A DNA stretch of 64,000 nt from Bacteroidota bacterium (lineage in GTDB: Bacteria > Bacteroidota > Bacteroidia > Bacteroidales > SKPS01): assembly GCA_022709695.1 (NCBI GenBank), contig JAKLII010000007.1, positions 1-64,000 on the forward strand. The letters are read 5' to 3'. Positions 10,901-19,140 of this stretch are shown piece by piece (the stretch's first letter is position 1; each line of letters begins with the position of its first letter). Position numbers and translations under genes: made by a program. The notes under the pieces are model-generated. The model had not been told where the DNA came from. It saw nothing but the letters and a program-made list of their open reading frames with translations, and made no database searches.

Positions 10901-11182
10901 GTTGAAAACCGTATAGGAATATCCATCGTACTTATTGAGGCCATCCCAGGTGCCAAACCACATAAAGCCGTAATGGTCCTGGATGGTGGCCTGCACCGAA
11001 TTTTGCGATAAACCTTTTTCAAAACGGACGATGTCGGTTGAAATTCGCTCGAAGGGATACCCTGTTTTGCGTTGTGCGGTTAAATCATGGGCAAATAAAA
11101 GAATACACCCGGAAAGCACCATCTGTACCATCCGTCTGATGAAAAACCGGGCCGATCCGCTCAGGATCCTGTGAGATATCAT
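7988..11182 (-). CDS. Sensor histidine kinase with periplasmic two-component propeller, Y_Y_Y and LytS-type kinase domain
   Basis: A 1064-residue membrane kinase. After an N-terminal signal/anchor (about 15-37) come about a dozen Reg_prop repeats forming a periplasmic beta-propeller, with recurring units such as IWIGTEDGLNVYDR and LWIATSGGLCWLDR. A Y_Y_Y domain follows (YRYYLENFEKSW, PPGRYRFRVKGSN), then one transmembrane helix and a His_kinase (LytS-like) domain with the phosphoacceptor in LQMNPHFIFNTLNS. The C-terminus is the ATPase domain (NAIIHGI; DDGVGR). Unlike the classical hybrid SusR-type regulators it carries no receiver or AraC output; that role is taken by the LytTR gene 23 bp downstream. 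Its ATG overlaps the stop of the upstream small gene by 4 bp, suggesting translational coupling. Confidence 0.94.
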   Translation of the reverse strand: MISHRILSGSARFFIRRMVQMVLSGCILLFAHDLTAQRKTGYPFERISTDIVRFEKGLSQNSVQATIQDHYGFMWFGTWDGLNKYDGYSYTVFNEENGLSSQNVSALLEDPQGLIWIGTEDGLNVYDRSTDKFTQYKHDHRDDGSLIYNRINCLAMDHAGDIWVGTTRGISIFRRKTGKFESYRHDPGKRNSLSNSWVNAILCDGRGHIWVGTFSGLDHFNPSRKVFERLGETVFANELGKSSVFSLEWYNGKLWTGSENGLFVVDPIQKSIRRIKVEISKGKPLNDDHIYDILADDAGVLWLATNGRGVILYDPENSEIIRLRSEKNNQQSLSNDQVYSLYQDKAGIIWVGTYSGLNKFDRNSSKFRHFRHIPGDPASLLGDVVFGFFEDVDGTIWIGSENGVNLFNPETFAFSLPKSPSGMPTPLVSGLVRTFYRTRDGTLWIGSNGGITSYNTRTRSIRHFTAKDQQPESLSNNFVWKILEDPQGYLWIGTERGLSRFDRKTETFRNFFQSDNTPFTLPDNVIFDIMFDRQGMLWIATSGGLCWLDRMSERFYRASGIGMDMLTSGQKRTSGIYEDPNGVFWVSTFGGGLMKYHPGNGTYRFFTEKDGLPNNVVYRVVDDGTGNLWVPTNRGLARFNIANETFVTYGLKDGIQSNEFNLGASLRTRKGRLFFGGMNGFNTFYPDEIRKNINPARIAVSGFYIFDRMVHRELFDGDTIYLKYSENFFAFTFSALDFANPAKNQYRYYLENFEKSWNTTDAYDRLAQYTNVPPGRYRFRVKGSNNDGIWNDQGIAVTVIITPPWYATWLFRILLTLTVGFLIVTLIVNRLRRINRKHQIEKQFLAMERQFAELEQKALRLQMNPHFIFNTLNSIQSYMINNDADTAIEYLAKFARLMRQVLVNSRESYIPVKEELAALSYYLEIEQLRFNDKFTWRIEVDDEIDQEFTGIPPMILQPYVENAIIHGILYKEGKGEVFISIEQREDYLYCVIEDDGVGREAARQKSLESGLERKSSGMMITQQRLELLDRSKGVDVQVKVTDKTDEDGKPAGTRVEVKMPSIDI

Positions 11183-11577
11183 TCGGTGCGCTGCTGACGT
11201 CGGTTGTCCCTTCTTTCTCTCCAGTTGTAATACCAGCGTTCGTAAAAAGGTTCAGGTTTATTAGCCTGCCAGCGTCTGGACTTCTTCTCCAGTTCCTTCA
11301 TCCTCTTTCGGGTGGCTTTATCCTGAGCCTTCATCTGGCGACTGGCCTGTTTTCTGTATTCGGCATCTCGATCATCTTTCTCCTTCTGGATCTTCCGCTG
11401 GCTTGCCTTAACCCTTCGATCCTCCTGTATCTCTTTGATCTTAAATGTATTACAGGATTGGATCTGAAAGACTACCATGGCAATGAGCCCCAGATAGAGA
11501 AACCTCCTTATGAATGACAGAATTCCGGAATTGGTCTTTTCCGCTTTCAGATGACAGGACATGTGTCTTAAATCCAT
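11179..11577 (-). CDS. Small basic membrane-anchored protein, coupled to the sensor kinase
   Basis: A 132-residue protein with one hydrophobic segment (about 24-42) that ends in QIQSC, which may be a lipobox, followed by a long Lys/Arg/Glu-rich region (KIKEIQEDRRVKASQRKIQK) that should form a charged helix or coiled coil. No catalytic motif is visible. Its TGA overlaps the ATG of the downstream sensor kinase (4 bp), so the two are translationally coupled. I do not recognise the family. The start at 11577 may be a little long: an internal Met lies at residue 6. Confidence 0.7.
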   Translation of the reverse strand: MDLRHMSCHLKAEKTNSGILSFIRRFLYLGLIAMVVFQIQSCNTFKIKEIQEDRRVKASQRKIQKEKDDRDAEYRKQASRQMKAQDKATRKRMKELEKKSRRWQANKPEPFYERWYYNWRERRDNRRQQRTE

Positions 11578-11586
11578 TTGCTGTGC

Positions 11587-11594
11587 TATCTTTG
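11587..11594 (+). promoter_or_regulatory. Probable -7 box of Rieske-like lipoprotein gene
   Basis: TATCTTTG matches the Bacteroidetes -7 consensus TAnnTTTG and lies 21 bp before the ATG at 11616. A clear TTG -33 element at the usual distance is not seen. The position argues for the ATG at 11616 rather than the upstream in-frame ATG at 11514. Confidence 0.45.
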
Positions 11595-11615
11595 CTGTAC
11601 AAAGTTATAAATATT

Positions 11616-12053
11616 ATGGCATCAGGAATCTTCCACCCAGTTAACGGTATTATCTTCTTAATGATTGTCTTTGGTGCCTTATCCTGTGACAAGACCGACA
11701 ATGAACGGGTCCCCAATGTCTATGTCAACTTCACGGTCGACATCAACAGCGGTCAGTATACGGATCTTCAGCTGATCGGGGGATGGATTTACGTTACCGG
11801 AGGATACAGGGGTATCATCCTGCACCGCAGTTCAATGGAAGAGATTGTGGCACTGGACCGCACGTCAACGTATAAGCCTGAGACCCTTGGAAATCAGGTT
11901 TTTGTAGAAACCAATAACCTCATTGCTGCGGATACCGTCGGAGGGATGCGCTATTTACTGCTGGACGGATCGGTAGTGGAAGGGCCTGTGAGCACCCCGC
12001 TAAAGAAGTATCGCACCACTTTCAATGGCTCGGTACTCTACGTGTATAACTGA
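11616..12053 (+). CDS. Rieske-fold lipoprotein lacking the iron-sulfur ligands
   Basis: A 145-residue lipoprotein. The signal peptide ends in the lipobox FGALSC, so the mature protein starts at that Cys. The body follows the pattern of Bacteroidetes Rieske-like lipoproteins: a VYVNFTVDIN strand, GGWIYVTGGYRGIILHR, then the region where the first ligand pair should be, and a C-terminal LLDGSVVEGPVSTPLKKYRT strand. Relatives I know carry CPYDP-like and Cys-x2-Cys pairs; here the sites read DRTSTYKP and GGMRYLLLDGS, with no Cys or His. It therefore probably keeps the fold but cannot bind a [2Fe-2S] cluster. The family assignment is from pattern memory, not a search. It ends flush with the convergent universal stress gene. 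Confidence 0.75.
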   Translation: MASGIFHPVNGIIFLMIVFGALSCDKTDNERVPNVYVNFTVDINSGQYTDLQLIGGWIYVTGGYRGIILHRSSMEEIVALDRTSTYKPETLGNQVFVETNNLIAADTVGGMRYLLLDGSVVEGPVSTPLKKYRTTFNGSVLYVYN

Positions 12054-12905
12054 TCAGAGGCCCGGAGCCAGCCTCAGGTGCTCCTTCGGATGAACACTCA
12101 GCACCGGAATGGGCGACTGATTCACCATCTGCTGGGCAAAGGGGCCAAGCCAAAGGTTCATGGCACTGGTGGTTTGTTCGGTCATGATGGTAATCAGGTT
12201 GGCATCCACTTTCATGGCATAATCGATTGTGGCTTTCGTAATATTGCTTGCCTCGATCTTCTCTACGATGAATTTCACTCCGAATTTCACAAAATGTTTT
12301 ACCACCTGATCGCAGTAACTGTCAATCAGGTTCCTGTAATGATCGACCGAGCTGGTATAAATTCCTACAATATGGACTTCAGCACCAAAATACAGGGCAA
12401 TGTCCGTGGTAATGGCCACTTTCTGCCGGGTCTCCCGGGAGTCGTCCAAAGGCAGGATGATCTTTTTCAGGTCACGGTTGATATCAACTCCCAGCCGGAT
12501 GGTAATTACCGGGCAATGTGCAATACTGATCAGTTTATTGGCATTGCTGCCGATCCAGAAAGGATCGTACCCTGATGTGCCATGCGTGCCAACCAGAATC
12601 AGATCAGCTTCCTTTTCCCTGGAAATCTTTGCCAGTTCTTTATAAACCTTTCCCTGCCGGATGGTGAAGGAGATGGTGTTGTTTGGCAAAGTAGGCTGAT
12701 ATTTGTGTACCAGGTCTGCAAATTTTCCCTCAACAACCTGATTAATATCGGCATCCTTTTCAGAAAGGAGTTTTTTGGCAATGGAAGGGATACTAACCCA
12801 AACCATCAGGAGATCAGCTTCAGCTTTTCGGGCAATGGAAAGCGCGTGTTCAAGGCAGTTGATTGAACTGTCAGAAAAGTCGATACCAACAATAATTAGA
12901 TCCAT
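12054..12905 (-). CDS. Universal stress protein, tandem UspA domains
   Basis: A 283-residue cytoplasmic protein made of two Usp domains (about 1-138 and 145-275). The first starts MDLIIVGIDFSDSS and carries the complete ATP-binding signature G-2x-G-9x-GS (GTHGTSGYDPFWIGS). The second domain is degenerate at that site (LGPFAQQMVNQSPIPVLS). It lies 29 bp downstream of the SPOR-domain gene on the same strand and is a paralogue of the gene at 13536-14381. Proteins of this class bind ATP and support survival under stress; the exact role is not known. Confidence 0.93.
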   Translation of the reverse strand: MDLIIVGIDFSDSSINCLEHALSIARKAEADLLMVWVSIPSIAKKLLSEKDADINQVVEGKFADLVHKYQPTLPNNTISFTIRQGKVYKELAKISREKEADLILVGTHGTSGYDPFWIGSNANKLISIAHCPVITIRLGVDINRDLKKIILPLDDSRETRQKVAITTDIALYFGAEVHIVGIYTSSVDHYRNLIDSYCDQVVKHFVKFGVKFIVEKIEASNITKATIDYAMKVDANLITIMTEQTTSAMNLWLGPFAQQMVNQSPIPVLSVHPKEHLRLAPGL

Positions 12906-12934
12906 ATCAAATTGAATTTGTGATTATTGATCGT

Positions 12935-13348
12935 TTATAGTTTAGGAAGTTCGATTCTTGAAGGCACCACATAAGCCATCTCGAAATGTTTCAGGATATC
13001 ATTCAGAAATTTTTCTGCTTCAAGCCTGCTTCGGAAGTTGCCAACCCTCACTTTGAAATTTGGGGCATCAAAGAGGATGTAGGCACTTATCGAAGGGAAC
13101 AATGCCATAAACCGCCTGCGCTCATTGTTTGCCCTGTTCTTGGCATTGGATCCGGAATCAAAGAAAATCTGGATCCGGTAGCCACTCAGGCCATTGAAAG
13201 CTTCATTGATCTGCCGGTGTTTCTCAAGGAGTTCTTCAACACGGCTGTCCTGTATAATGTTAACGTCTCCCCGGGTTGCCTGCTGCCCCTTCAGGCCGGC
13301 AGAAATCACCACCAACATTGCAACCAGCAAAAAGTATCTTCTCATCAT
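12935..13348 (-). CDS. SPOR-domain protein, secreted
   Basis: A 137-residue protein with an N-terminal signal peptide (about 1-21, LVVISAGLKG) and a C-terminal SPOR domain (about 55-130; YRIQIFFDSGSNAKNRANNE ... FKVRVGNFRSRLEAEKFLND). SPOR domains bind glycan strands of peptidoglycan that lack stem peptides, so a periplasmic cell-wall location is expected. It sits between two universal stress genes and leads the 12905 gene by 29 bp. A strong promoter lies upstream (13421-13450). Confidence 0.9.
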   Translation of the reverse strand: MMRRYFLLVAMLVVISAGLKGQQATRGDVNIIQDSRVEELLEKHRQINEAFNGLSGYRIQIFFDSGSNAKNRANNERRRFMALFPSISAYILFDAPNFKVRVGNFRSRLEAEKFLNDILKHFEMAYVVPSRIELPKL

Positions 13349-13420
13349 AACGATCTAATACAATCTTATCTAAAGCATTACGGAAAACCGTGAAATTATT
13401 TCCACAAATTTCCCAATATG

Positions 13421-13450
13421 CAAATATATACCAAGATATTAAAAATGCAA
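13421..13450 (-). promoter_or_regulatory. Bacteroidetes-type promoter for SPOR/usp operon
   Basis: On the reverse strand the sequence reads TTG, 19 bases, TATATTTG, C: a full match to the TTTG/TAnnTTTG consensus with usual spacing. The -7 box occupies 13421-13428. It faces the SPOR gene start at 13348 and leaves an untranslated leader of roughly 65 bases. Confidence 0.65.
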
Positions 13451-13535
13451 GTAACTCCCGTCAGATTTCATGCCTGGTCTGCCAAAAAAATTATTCATCC
13501 CTTTACAATCATTTAAATTCCAATAAATTGGATTT

Positions 13536-14381
13536 TCAATGCAGGGCAAAATCATACAGGTTTCTTGATCTGAGACTCAGGACGGGCAACTCTGAATGGT
13601 TGATCATTTGCTGGGCGTATGAACCCAGGAGTAAATTTGACAGCGTGGTCTCCTGTTCGGTCATGATGACAATCAAATCGGCACTGATATCCCGTGCAAA
13701 ATTGATAGCTTCATCCGTCAGGTTTTCAGCATGTCGCTTGTGAATGGTATTGATGATCCCTTCATTGAGCAGGTATTTTTCCACCTGTTTGCAGTATGAA
13801 TCGATCAGCCCATCCATGGCTTCCGAAGTAACCAGTCCAAGGATAACCACTTCGGCACTGAACATATTTGCAAGCACAGCGGTGAACGGAACCTTCTGCC
13901 GTGATTCCTTGGTGCTGTCGATGGGGAGTACGATCTTCGAGATATTACGCTTGGCATCCTCGCCATAACGGATGGTAATAACTGGGCAGGGTGCTCCGGT
14001 AACGATGCGGTAGGCATTGCTTCCAACCCAGAAGGGCTCAAATCCGGATATCCCGTGGGTGCCAACTGCGATCAGAAAGGCATCGTGGTATTTGGCCTGA
14101 TTGATAATCTCCCGGTCAACTTTGCCAGACCTGATTTTGTACATCAGCTTCCCCCCCCGGAGCTCAAACCTGCTCCTGGAAATAATCTCCTCAAGCCGCT
14201 TCTTGGCTTCCTTGCGCAATTCATTTCTGTCATCGGTAAAAATCGAATCCTCACGCTGGGGCTTCATCACATGCACCAGCATCACATTTGCCTGAGCCTT
14301 ATTGGCTATACCGATGGCAATCTTCAGGGCATGCATTGAGCCCTTTGAAAAATCAATACCTACCAGAATGATCTTTTTCAT
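13536..14381 (-). CDS. Universal stress protein, tandem UspA domains (paralogue)
   Basis: A 281-residue two-domain Usp protein. Domain 1 begins MKKIILVGIDFSKGSMHALK and has the ATP-binding signature GTHGISGFEPFWVGS. Domain 2 (about 142-270) ends SNLLLGSYAQQMINHSELPV and lacks the full signature, as in the paralogue at 12054-12905. The two proteins align along their whole length but have diverged clearly, so the duplication is old. It has its own promoter and a different upstream region, so the pair may respond to different signals. Confidence 0.93.
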   Translation of the reverse strand: MKKIILVGIDFSKGSMHALKIAIGIANKAQANVMLVHVMKPQREDSIFTDDRNELRKEAKKRLEEIISRSRFELRGGKLMYKIRSGKVDREIINQAKYHDAFLIAVGTHGISGFEPFWVGSNAYRIVTGAPCPVITIRYGEDAKRNISKIVLPIDSTKESRQKVPFTAVLANMFSAEVVILGLVTSEAMDGLIDSYCKQVEKYLLNEGIINTIHKRHAENLTDEAINFARDISADLIVIMTEQETTLSNLLLGSYAQQMINHSELPVLSLRSRNLYDFALH

Positions 14382-14414
14382 AACGATAAGTGGTTAAAAG
14401 GTTGCTTTTCACAG

Positions 14415-14445
14415 TAAAATTACAAAAGTTTCCCGCCGAATGCAA
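14415..14445 (-). promoter_or_regulatory. Probable promoter of second universal stress gene
   Basis: Reverse strand: TTG, 20 bases, TAATTTTA. The -7 box differs from TAnnTTTG only at its last base. It lies about 35 bp before the ATG at 14381. Confidence 0.5.
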
Positions 14446-14627
14446 GGTCTGCTGATGTTTTTTCAGTCTTCGGTGCATTCCGAAACCTTTCACGGGTAAA
14501 TATCCGGCATTTACCGGGGAAATTCATGGCACCCACCGAATCTTCCTTGATGCCACAGGGACCCTGTGATATTTTTGCCACAGATTTAATAACAACCCAT
14601 TGCAATCAAACATTAAAATCAGAAAAA

Positions 14628-15380
14628 ATGGAATCAAATCAAAAAACACAGGAAAATGAACGGGAATGGTATCCCAACCAGCACAAAGAGATCAGGCCGG
14701 CCCTTAAACGCAAATCGATCGTTTTCGGGCTTCTGGTCGTTGGATTTGGCATCTGCTGGCTCCTCAGGAACCTTCAAATGCTGGATCCGGAAGTGGAAAG
14801 GGGGGTGTTCTCATGGCAAGCGCTGGTCATCGCAATTGGCTTGATCAATCTGTTCAACGGGCGTGGGAGGTTCTTCGGAGCTCTGCTCGTGCTGACCGGC
14901 GGATTTTTCATGCTATCCATGTACAGTGGGGTTGCCGCTTCTTTCAGGGACGCCTTCTGGCCATCTCTCATTATTATCATCGGTTTGACGGTGATCTTTG
15001 GGTCCCGGAGGGTTTTCAGAAAAAAGACCCGCCATGTTACGGCAACTGATGATTACTTTGAGGAAGTTGCTGTGTTTGCCGGCCGGGAAAGAAGATTCGT
15101 CTCCAGAAGCTTTAAAGGGGGAAAATCCATCGCGGTGTTTGGTGGGCTCGAGCTTGACCTTACCCGTTGCGAACTGGCTGATGGACCACAGGAGATCGAG
15201 TTTGTGTCGGTTTTCGGGGGAGCCAAGATCAATGTTCCGCGCGACTGGAATGTAAAAACCGAAGTGGTTAGCGTCCTTGGAGGATTTTCAGACAAGAGAA
15301 ATCTCGATCAGGTAGCCGAAAACAAAGTGCTGTTAATAAAAGGTGTTGCTATCTTTGGGGGCGGTGAACTGTTCAACTGA
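14628..15380 (+). CDS. LiaF-like membrane protein (cell-wall stress response family)
   Basis: A 250-residue protein starting at the ATG at 14628 (MESNQKTQEN); the longer in-frame start at 14526 adds an unlikely N-terminus. Four hydrophobic segments lie between about 35 and 135 (SIVFGLLVVGFGICWLL first), followed by a basic linker (GSRRVFRKKTR) and a C-terminal LiaF/DUF2154-like beta domain with the repeated unit SVFGG/AVFGG (FVSVFGGAKINVPRDWNVK). In Firmicutes LiaF restrains a sensor kinase; here the next two genes are a LytS-type kinase and a LytTR regulator, 6 bp and overlapping. A similar regulatory role is inferred from this order. Confidence 0.85.
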   Translation: MESNQKTQENEREWYPNQHKEIRPALKRKSIVFGLLVVGFGICWLLRNLQMLDPEVERGVFSWQALVIAIGLINLFNGRGRFFGALLVLTGGFFMLSMYSGVAASFRDAFWPSLIIIIGLTVIFGSRRVFRKKTRHVTATDDYFEEVAVFAGRERRFVSRSFKGGKSIAVFGGLELDLTRCELADGPQEIEFVSVFGGAKINVPRDWNVKTEVVSVLGGFSDKRNLDQVAENKVLLIKGVAIFGGGELFN

Positions 15381-15386
15381 TCTGTT

Positions 15387-16442
15387 GTGAAAATTGCACC
15401 AGTACTGAAAAGCCGGTTGCCACTTATCTATTCCGGATTGTGGGTTATGATTGCCATAACCCACATGATGGTTTTATATGCCTTTTACAATATTTCGTGG
15501 GCTTGTGCTGCCACCGAGGCAGTTCTTTTCAACCTGAGCTTTGCCCTGATCGGGGTGGGATTGTGGTTCATGGTCCGGTTCTCTGACCTCAACGAGAAAA
15601 GCTGGCCGGAGCTGTTGTTTATCCATCTCTCTGTAATGACAGCAGTTCAGCTCATCTGGATTCTGCCGGTGTACGGGCTCCTGAAGCTGATCTTCAGGGA
15701 AATGGCCGGATACCTTCTCTTTCTCAACGAAACCATTGCCATCAGGGTTGTTACCGGTATCATACTTTACACGGTTGTAGTGAGCCTTGCATACCTGATA
15801 GTCAATCTGAAGAAACTCCGTAATCAGCAGTTGCAGCAGGCAGAGCTGCAGACCCTGCTGAAAGAGACCGAACTCAGTATGCTCAGATTCCAGATCAATC
15901 CCCACTTTCTGTTCAACAGCCTGAACTCGGTGAATGCACTGATCCTTGTCAATCCTCAAAAAGCACAGGAGATGGTGGTAAACCTGTCGGAATTCATGCG
16001 GTATTCCCTCGAATCAGGCAGTAAACCGCTCAGTACGCTGGAGAGGGAACTGGAGCATTGCAGGCTCTATTTCAGGATCGAAAAAGTGCGTTTTGGGGAT
16101 CGGTTGAAAGTGGTGGAAGAGGTTCATCCTGAACTGGTTCATCATCCTGTTCCCGCCATGATCCTGCAGCCTCTGGCAGAAAATGCCGTGAAACACGGAT
16201 TGTCGGATCTGGAAGAGGGCGCAGAAATCCTGATCCGTTGCGAACCAAGTGACAATGGGATGGCACAAATTTCTGTGAGCAATCCTTACGATCCATTCGC
16301 CTCCGGTAAAAGACCCGGCACCGGTACCGGCCTGAGAAACCTCAGGGAGAGATTCATGAACCTCTATAACAGGGATGACCTGATCACCATTATAAAAGAA
16401 CATAACTGGTTCGTTATCACATTAAAAATTCCATATTCATGA
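15387..16442 (+). CDS. LytS-type sensor histidine kinase
   Basis: A 351-residue kinase with four predicted transmembrane segments in residues 12-140, a short coiled coil, and a His_kinase domain whose phosphoacceptor is His173 (FQINPHFLFNSLNS). The ATPase domain has N-box NAVKHGLSD and a G-box GTGTGLRNLRER. It starts at GTG 15387, 6 bp after the LiaF-like stop, and its TGA overlaps the start of the LytTR gene. An ATG at residue 21 is possible but would cut the first membrane segment. It lacks any periplasmic sensor domain, so sensing is probably in the membrane or through the LiaF-like partner. Confidence 0.93.
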   Translation: MKIAPVLKSRLPLIYSGLWVMIAITHMMVLYAFYNISWACAATEAVLFNLSFALIGVGLWFMVRFSDLNEKSWPELLFIHLSVMTAVQLIWILPVYGLLKLIFREMAGYLLFLNETIAIRVVTGIILYTVVVSLAYLIVNLKKLRNQQLQQAELQTLLKETELSMLRFQINPHFLFNSLNSVNALILVNPQKAQEMVVNLSEFMRYSLESGSKPLSTLERELEHCRLYFRIEKVRFGDRLKVVEEVHPELVHHPVPAMILQPLAENAVKHGLSDLEEGAEILIRCEPSDNGMAQISVSNPYDPFASGKRPGTGTGLRNLRERFMNLYNRDDLITIIKEHNWFVITLKIPYS

Positions 16443-17197
16443 TGGAAAAAATCCGATGTCTTCTGATCGACGATGAAGCTCCTGCAAGGGACCTTCTGAG
16501 GCATTATATCCGCAAATCCGGGTTGGTGGAAATTGTCGGTGAATGTTCCAATGGCCTGGAGGCTGTCAGGATGATTCATGAACTCCAGCCTGATTTATTG
16601 TTTCTTGACATTCAGATGCCTAAAATCAACGGATTTGAAATGCTGGAAATCCTGCAGGAAAAACCGGAAGTGATTTTCTGCACCGCTTATGACGCTTTTG
16701 CCATCAAAGCATTTGAAATGCATGCCGTGGACTATTTGCTGAAACCTTTTTCGGAGGAACGGCTGCTGGAAGCAACAACCAGGACTACCGACAGGATCCG
16801 GAACAGGCAACCTTCCGCTGTTCAGCCATACCACAAGCTGATCAGTGAGGGTACAGCACAGATTGCCGGGCTGACGAAACTGGTGGCCCGGACCGGTTCC
16901 AAAATCACGGTCATTCCGCTGGATACAATCCATTACCTGCAGGCACAGGATGACTATGTGCTGGTGGTTTCCGATCTGGGAAATCATCTGAAGGAGAAGA
17001 CCATGAAATTTTACGAGGAACATCTGCCAGCAGATACCTTTATCAGGATTCACCGAAGTTATATTGTTAATATAAAGCAGATCAAAAACATATATCTCTT
17101 TGGCAAAGAGACCTGGAGTGTAGTTTTAAAAAACGGCTCAGAGATCCGTGCAAGCCAGCAGGGATATAAAAAGCTCAGGGAAATGATTTCAGGGTAA
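16439..17197 (+). CDS. LytTR-family response regulator
   Basis: A 252-residue regulator with a receiver domain (phosphoacceptor Asp57 in FLDIQMPKING; DDE at 11-13; Lys in LLKPF) and a LytTR DNA-binding domain (about 145-250, TFIRIHRSYIVNIKQIKNIY). Its start overlaps the stop of the LytS kinase by 4 bp, so the pair is translationally coupled. It is the output of the three-gene LiaF-like/LytS/LytTR operon and is similar in layout to the regulator at 7200-7964. Confidence 0.95.
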   Translation: MMEKIRCLLIDDEAPARDLLRHYIRKSGLVEIVGECSNGLEAVRMIHELQPDLLFLDIQMPKINGFEMLEILQEKPEVIFCTAYDAFAIKAFEMHAVDYLLKPFSEERLLEATTRTTDRIRNRQPSAVQPYHKLISEGTAQIAGLTKLVARTGSKITVIPLDTIHYLQAQDDYVLVVSDLGNHLKEKTMKFYEEHLPADTFIRIHRSYIVNIKQIKNIYLFGKETWSVVLKNGSEIRASQQGYKKLREMISG

Positions 17198-17228
17198 TCA
17201 TCAGATACCCAATCCGGTGGTTCAGGTG

Positions 17229-17259
17229 TTGTGATTTGATTTCTGAATCGATATCTTTG
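17229..17259 (+). promoter_or_regulatory. Bacteroidetes-type promoter for FG-GAP protein
   Basis: TTG (17229-17231), 20 bases, TATCTTTG (17252-17259). Both boxes fit the consensus. It is 55 bp upstream of the ATG at 17315. Confidence 0.65.
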
Positions 17260-17314
17260 CTGGGATGAATCAGGAATCCCTGTTGTTTTTTAATCACCTC
17301 CAATACCCTGAAAT

Positions 17315-19105
17315 ATGAGAAAACTGTACAGAATAGTTGTTTTGACAGTTGTCTTTTTGTGGCCTGCCGGGCTGATGGCCCAATGCTGTATTTTTTCCTA
17401 TCAGCAGCAGGTTGAGCCTCCAACCTCTGCAGCAACCTTTGGCGTGGCTCTCGGGGATCTGGACGGGGACTCGGACATGGATGCAGTTGCCATATCGGCT
17501 TATTATGGAGTGGATGTCTACTTTAACAACGGAAGTGGCACCTTCTCCCTTGCAGCCCACTATGCCACCGCTCCAAATCCTGATTTTTACGGAGTACATG
17601 TGGTGGATATCGACAACGACAACGACTCGGATATCATTGCCATACCGTTTTATTCATCCGCAAGCCTTACCCTGTTGCTGAACAATGGGACAGGAGTCTT
17701 TACCGGATACAATGTGTCATCGAATATTGCCTGTTACAATGCCGCAGTGGGGGATTTGGACGGCGACAATGATCCTGATCTTTTTCTGCCGAATTCGGGC
17801 GGGGGCAGTGGAAAGATTTATAAAAACAATGGTACAGGATTGTATTCCCTTTACCAGACCCTGGCCGGTGCACGGGGACATGATGCCGAGCTGGGCGACC
17901 TCGACAATGATGGCGACCTGGATGCCTTCGTGGTTGAAAACAGCTCCTATGGCAACACCGTTTTCCTGAACGACAGCACTGGAAATTTTATACTGTCCGG
18001 AACCCCTTTCGGCTCAAATTGCACTTATGTGGATTTGGGAGACCTGGATAAAGACGGGGATCTGGATGCGTGGGTCGGAAAGTTTGGCAATACCTGTGAA
18101 ATATGGCTGAACAACGGTACCGGCAGTTTTTCACTGCATAGCTCTGTCAGCACCGGATCATACTGCAAGTCAGTGAATCTCTATGATTTCGACAATGACG
18201 GGGACCTGGATGTTTTTTTGGGGTTTTACAGTGCTTCCCCTCAGGTCTGGATCAACGGCGAGAACCTGAATTTTTCCCTTTGTTACCAGGCCCCGGTGGG
18301 CTCAAGCTGCCACGGCCAGGCAATTGGATTCATCAACGGCGACAGCTATATCGATATCTATTCCGGGTATTTCAGCAACAACGACGGCGACTATGTGTTT
18401 CTCAATGCCAGCCCCTCAATTCAATATACCGGAAGCCCTTACTGCCCGAATAATTCAACACCCCAAACCGTAAGCCTGATGGGTACTCCTGGTGGCACCT
18501 TCGGGGTGATCCCCTCAGGCCTTGGGATTGACACCGCTTCAGGAACCTTCACACCCTCTTTGGGGGTTCCGGGAAATTATTTCATAACATATACTACCAC
18601 AGGGTGTACAGTGGCTTTCCCGGTGGCCATCAAAAACCTCGATACCAGCGTTACAGCAACCGACTCGACGCTCTTTGCCAACCAGGACTCCGCAACCTAT
18701 GTGTGGGCAGACTGCAATAACAGCTTTCAACCGGTAGCCGGGCAAACCGCCAGATTTTTCAAACCTGCTGTATCTGGTACCTATGCCCTGATTGTAACGT
18801 ACGATGGATGTACCGACACCTCATCCTGTTATTCGCTGTCGGTTTATAATGCAGTCAAAGATCCTGACGACACTCCCCGGGCCGTCATTATTCCCAATCC
18901 TGCCTCAGCGGAATTTACACTTTTCACAGAGCCCGGTTTGACGGGCCAGTGCTATGCCATTAAAGATTTTACCGGCAGGGTAATTCACAGGGGTCTCCTG
19001 GCAGGATCAGAGACCAGGGTGGATATATCACATCTACCCCCCGCAATGTACCTTATCTGTGTGGGGGATGAAAATCCGCGGGTTCTGAAATTCATCAGGA
19101 AATAA
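17315..19105 (+). CDS. FG-GAP/VCBS repeat surface protein with T9SS sorting domain
   Basis: A 596-residue secreted protein. Signal peptide about 1-22 (ending LMAQ). Residues about 35-375 are seven or so FG-GAP/VCBS repeats, each with a calcium-loop motif such as GDLDGDSDMD, GDLDNDGDLDAF and YDFDNDGDLDVF, which should form a beta-propeller that needs Ca2+. A short Cys-containing beta-sandwich follows, and the last 75 residues are a T9SS type A sorting domain (IIPNPASAEFTL, ending VLKFIRK). It is expected to be secreted through the type IX system and anchored at the surface; the ligand is unknown. A hairpin terminator follows. Confidence 0.9.
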   Translation: MRKLYRIVVLTVVFLWPAGLMAQCCIFSYQQQVEPPTSAATFGVALGDLDGDSDMDAVAISAYYGVDVYFNNGSGTFSLAAHYATAPNPDFYGVHVVDIDNDNDSDIIAIPFYSSASLTLLLNNGTGVFTGYNVSSNIACYNAAVGDLDGDNDPDLFLPNSGGGSGKIYKNNGTGLYSLYQTLAGARGHDAELGDLDNDGDLDAFVVENSSYGNTVFLNDSTGNFILSGTPFGSNCTYVDLGDLDKDGDLDAWVGKFGNTCEIWLNNGTGSFSLHSSVSTGSYCKSVNLYDFDNDGDLDVFLGFYSASPQVWINGENLNFSLCYQAPVGSSCHGQAIGFINGDSYIDIYSGYFSNNDGDYVFLNASPSIQYTGSPYCPNNSTPQTVSLMGTPGGTFGVIPSGLGIDTASGTFTPSLGVPGNYFITYTTTGCTVAFPVAIKNLDTSVTATDSTLFANQDSATYVWADCNNSFQPVAGQTARFFKPAVSGTYALIVTYDGCTDTSSCYSLSVYNAVKDPDDTPRAVIIPNPASAEFTLFTEPGLTGQCYAIKDFTGRVIHRGLLAGSETRVDISHLPPAMYLICVGDENPRVLKFIRK

Positions 19106-19106
19106 A

Positions 19107-19134
19107 AAACCACCCTGGGCATCAGGATGGTTTT
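19107..19134. terminator. Bidirectional hairpin terminator
   Basis: The arms AAACCACCCTG and CAGGATGGTTT pair with one C-A mismatch around a 5-base loop. A-rich and T-rich flanks allow use by both the FG-GAP gene and the convergent tRNA-Val. Confidence 0.65.
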
Positions 19135-19140
19135 GCTTTG

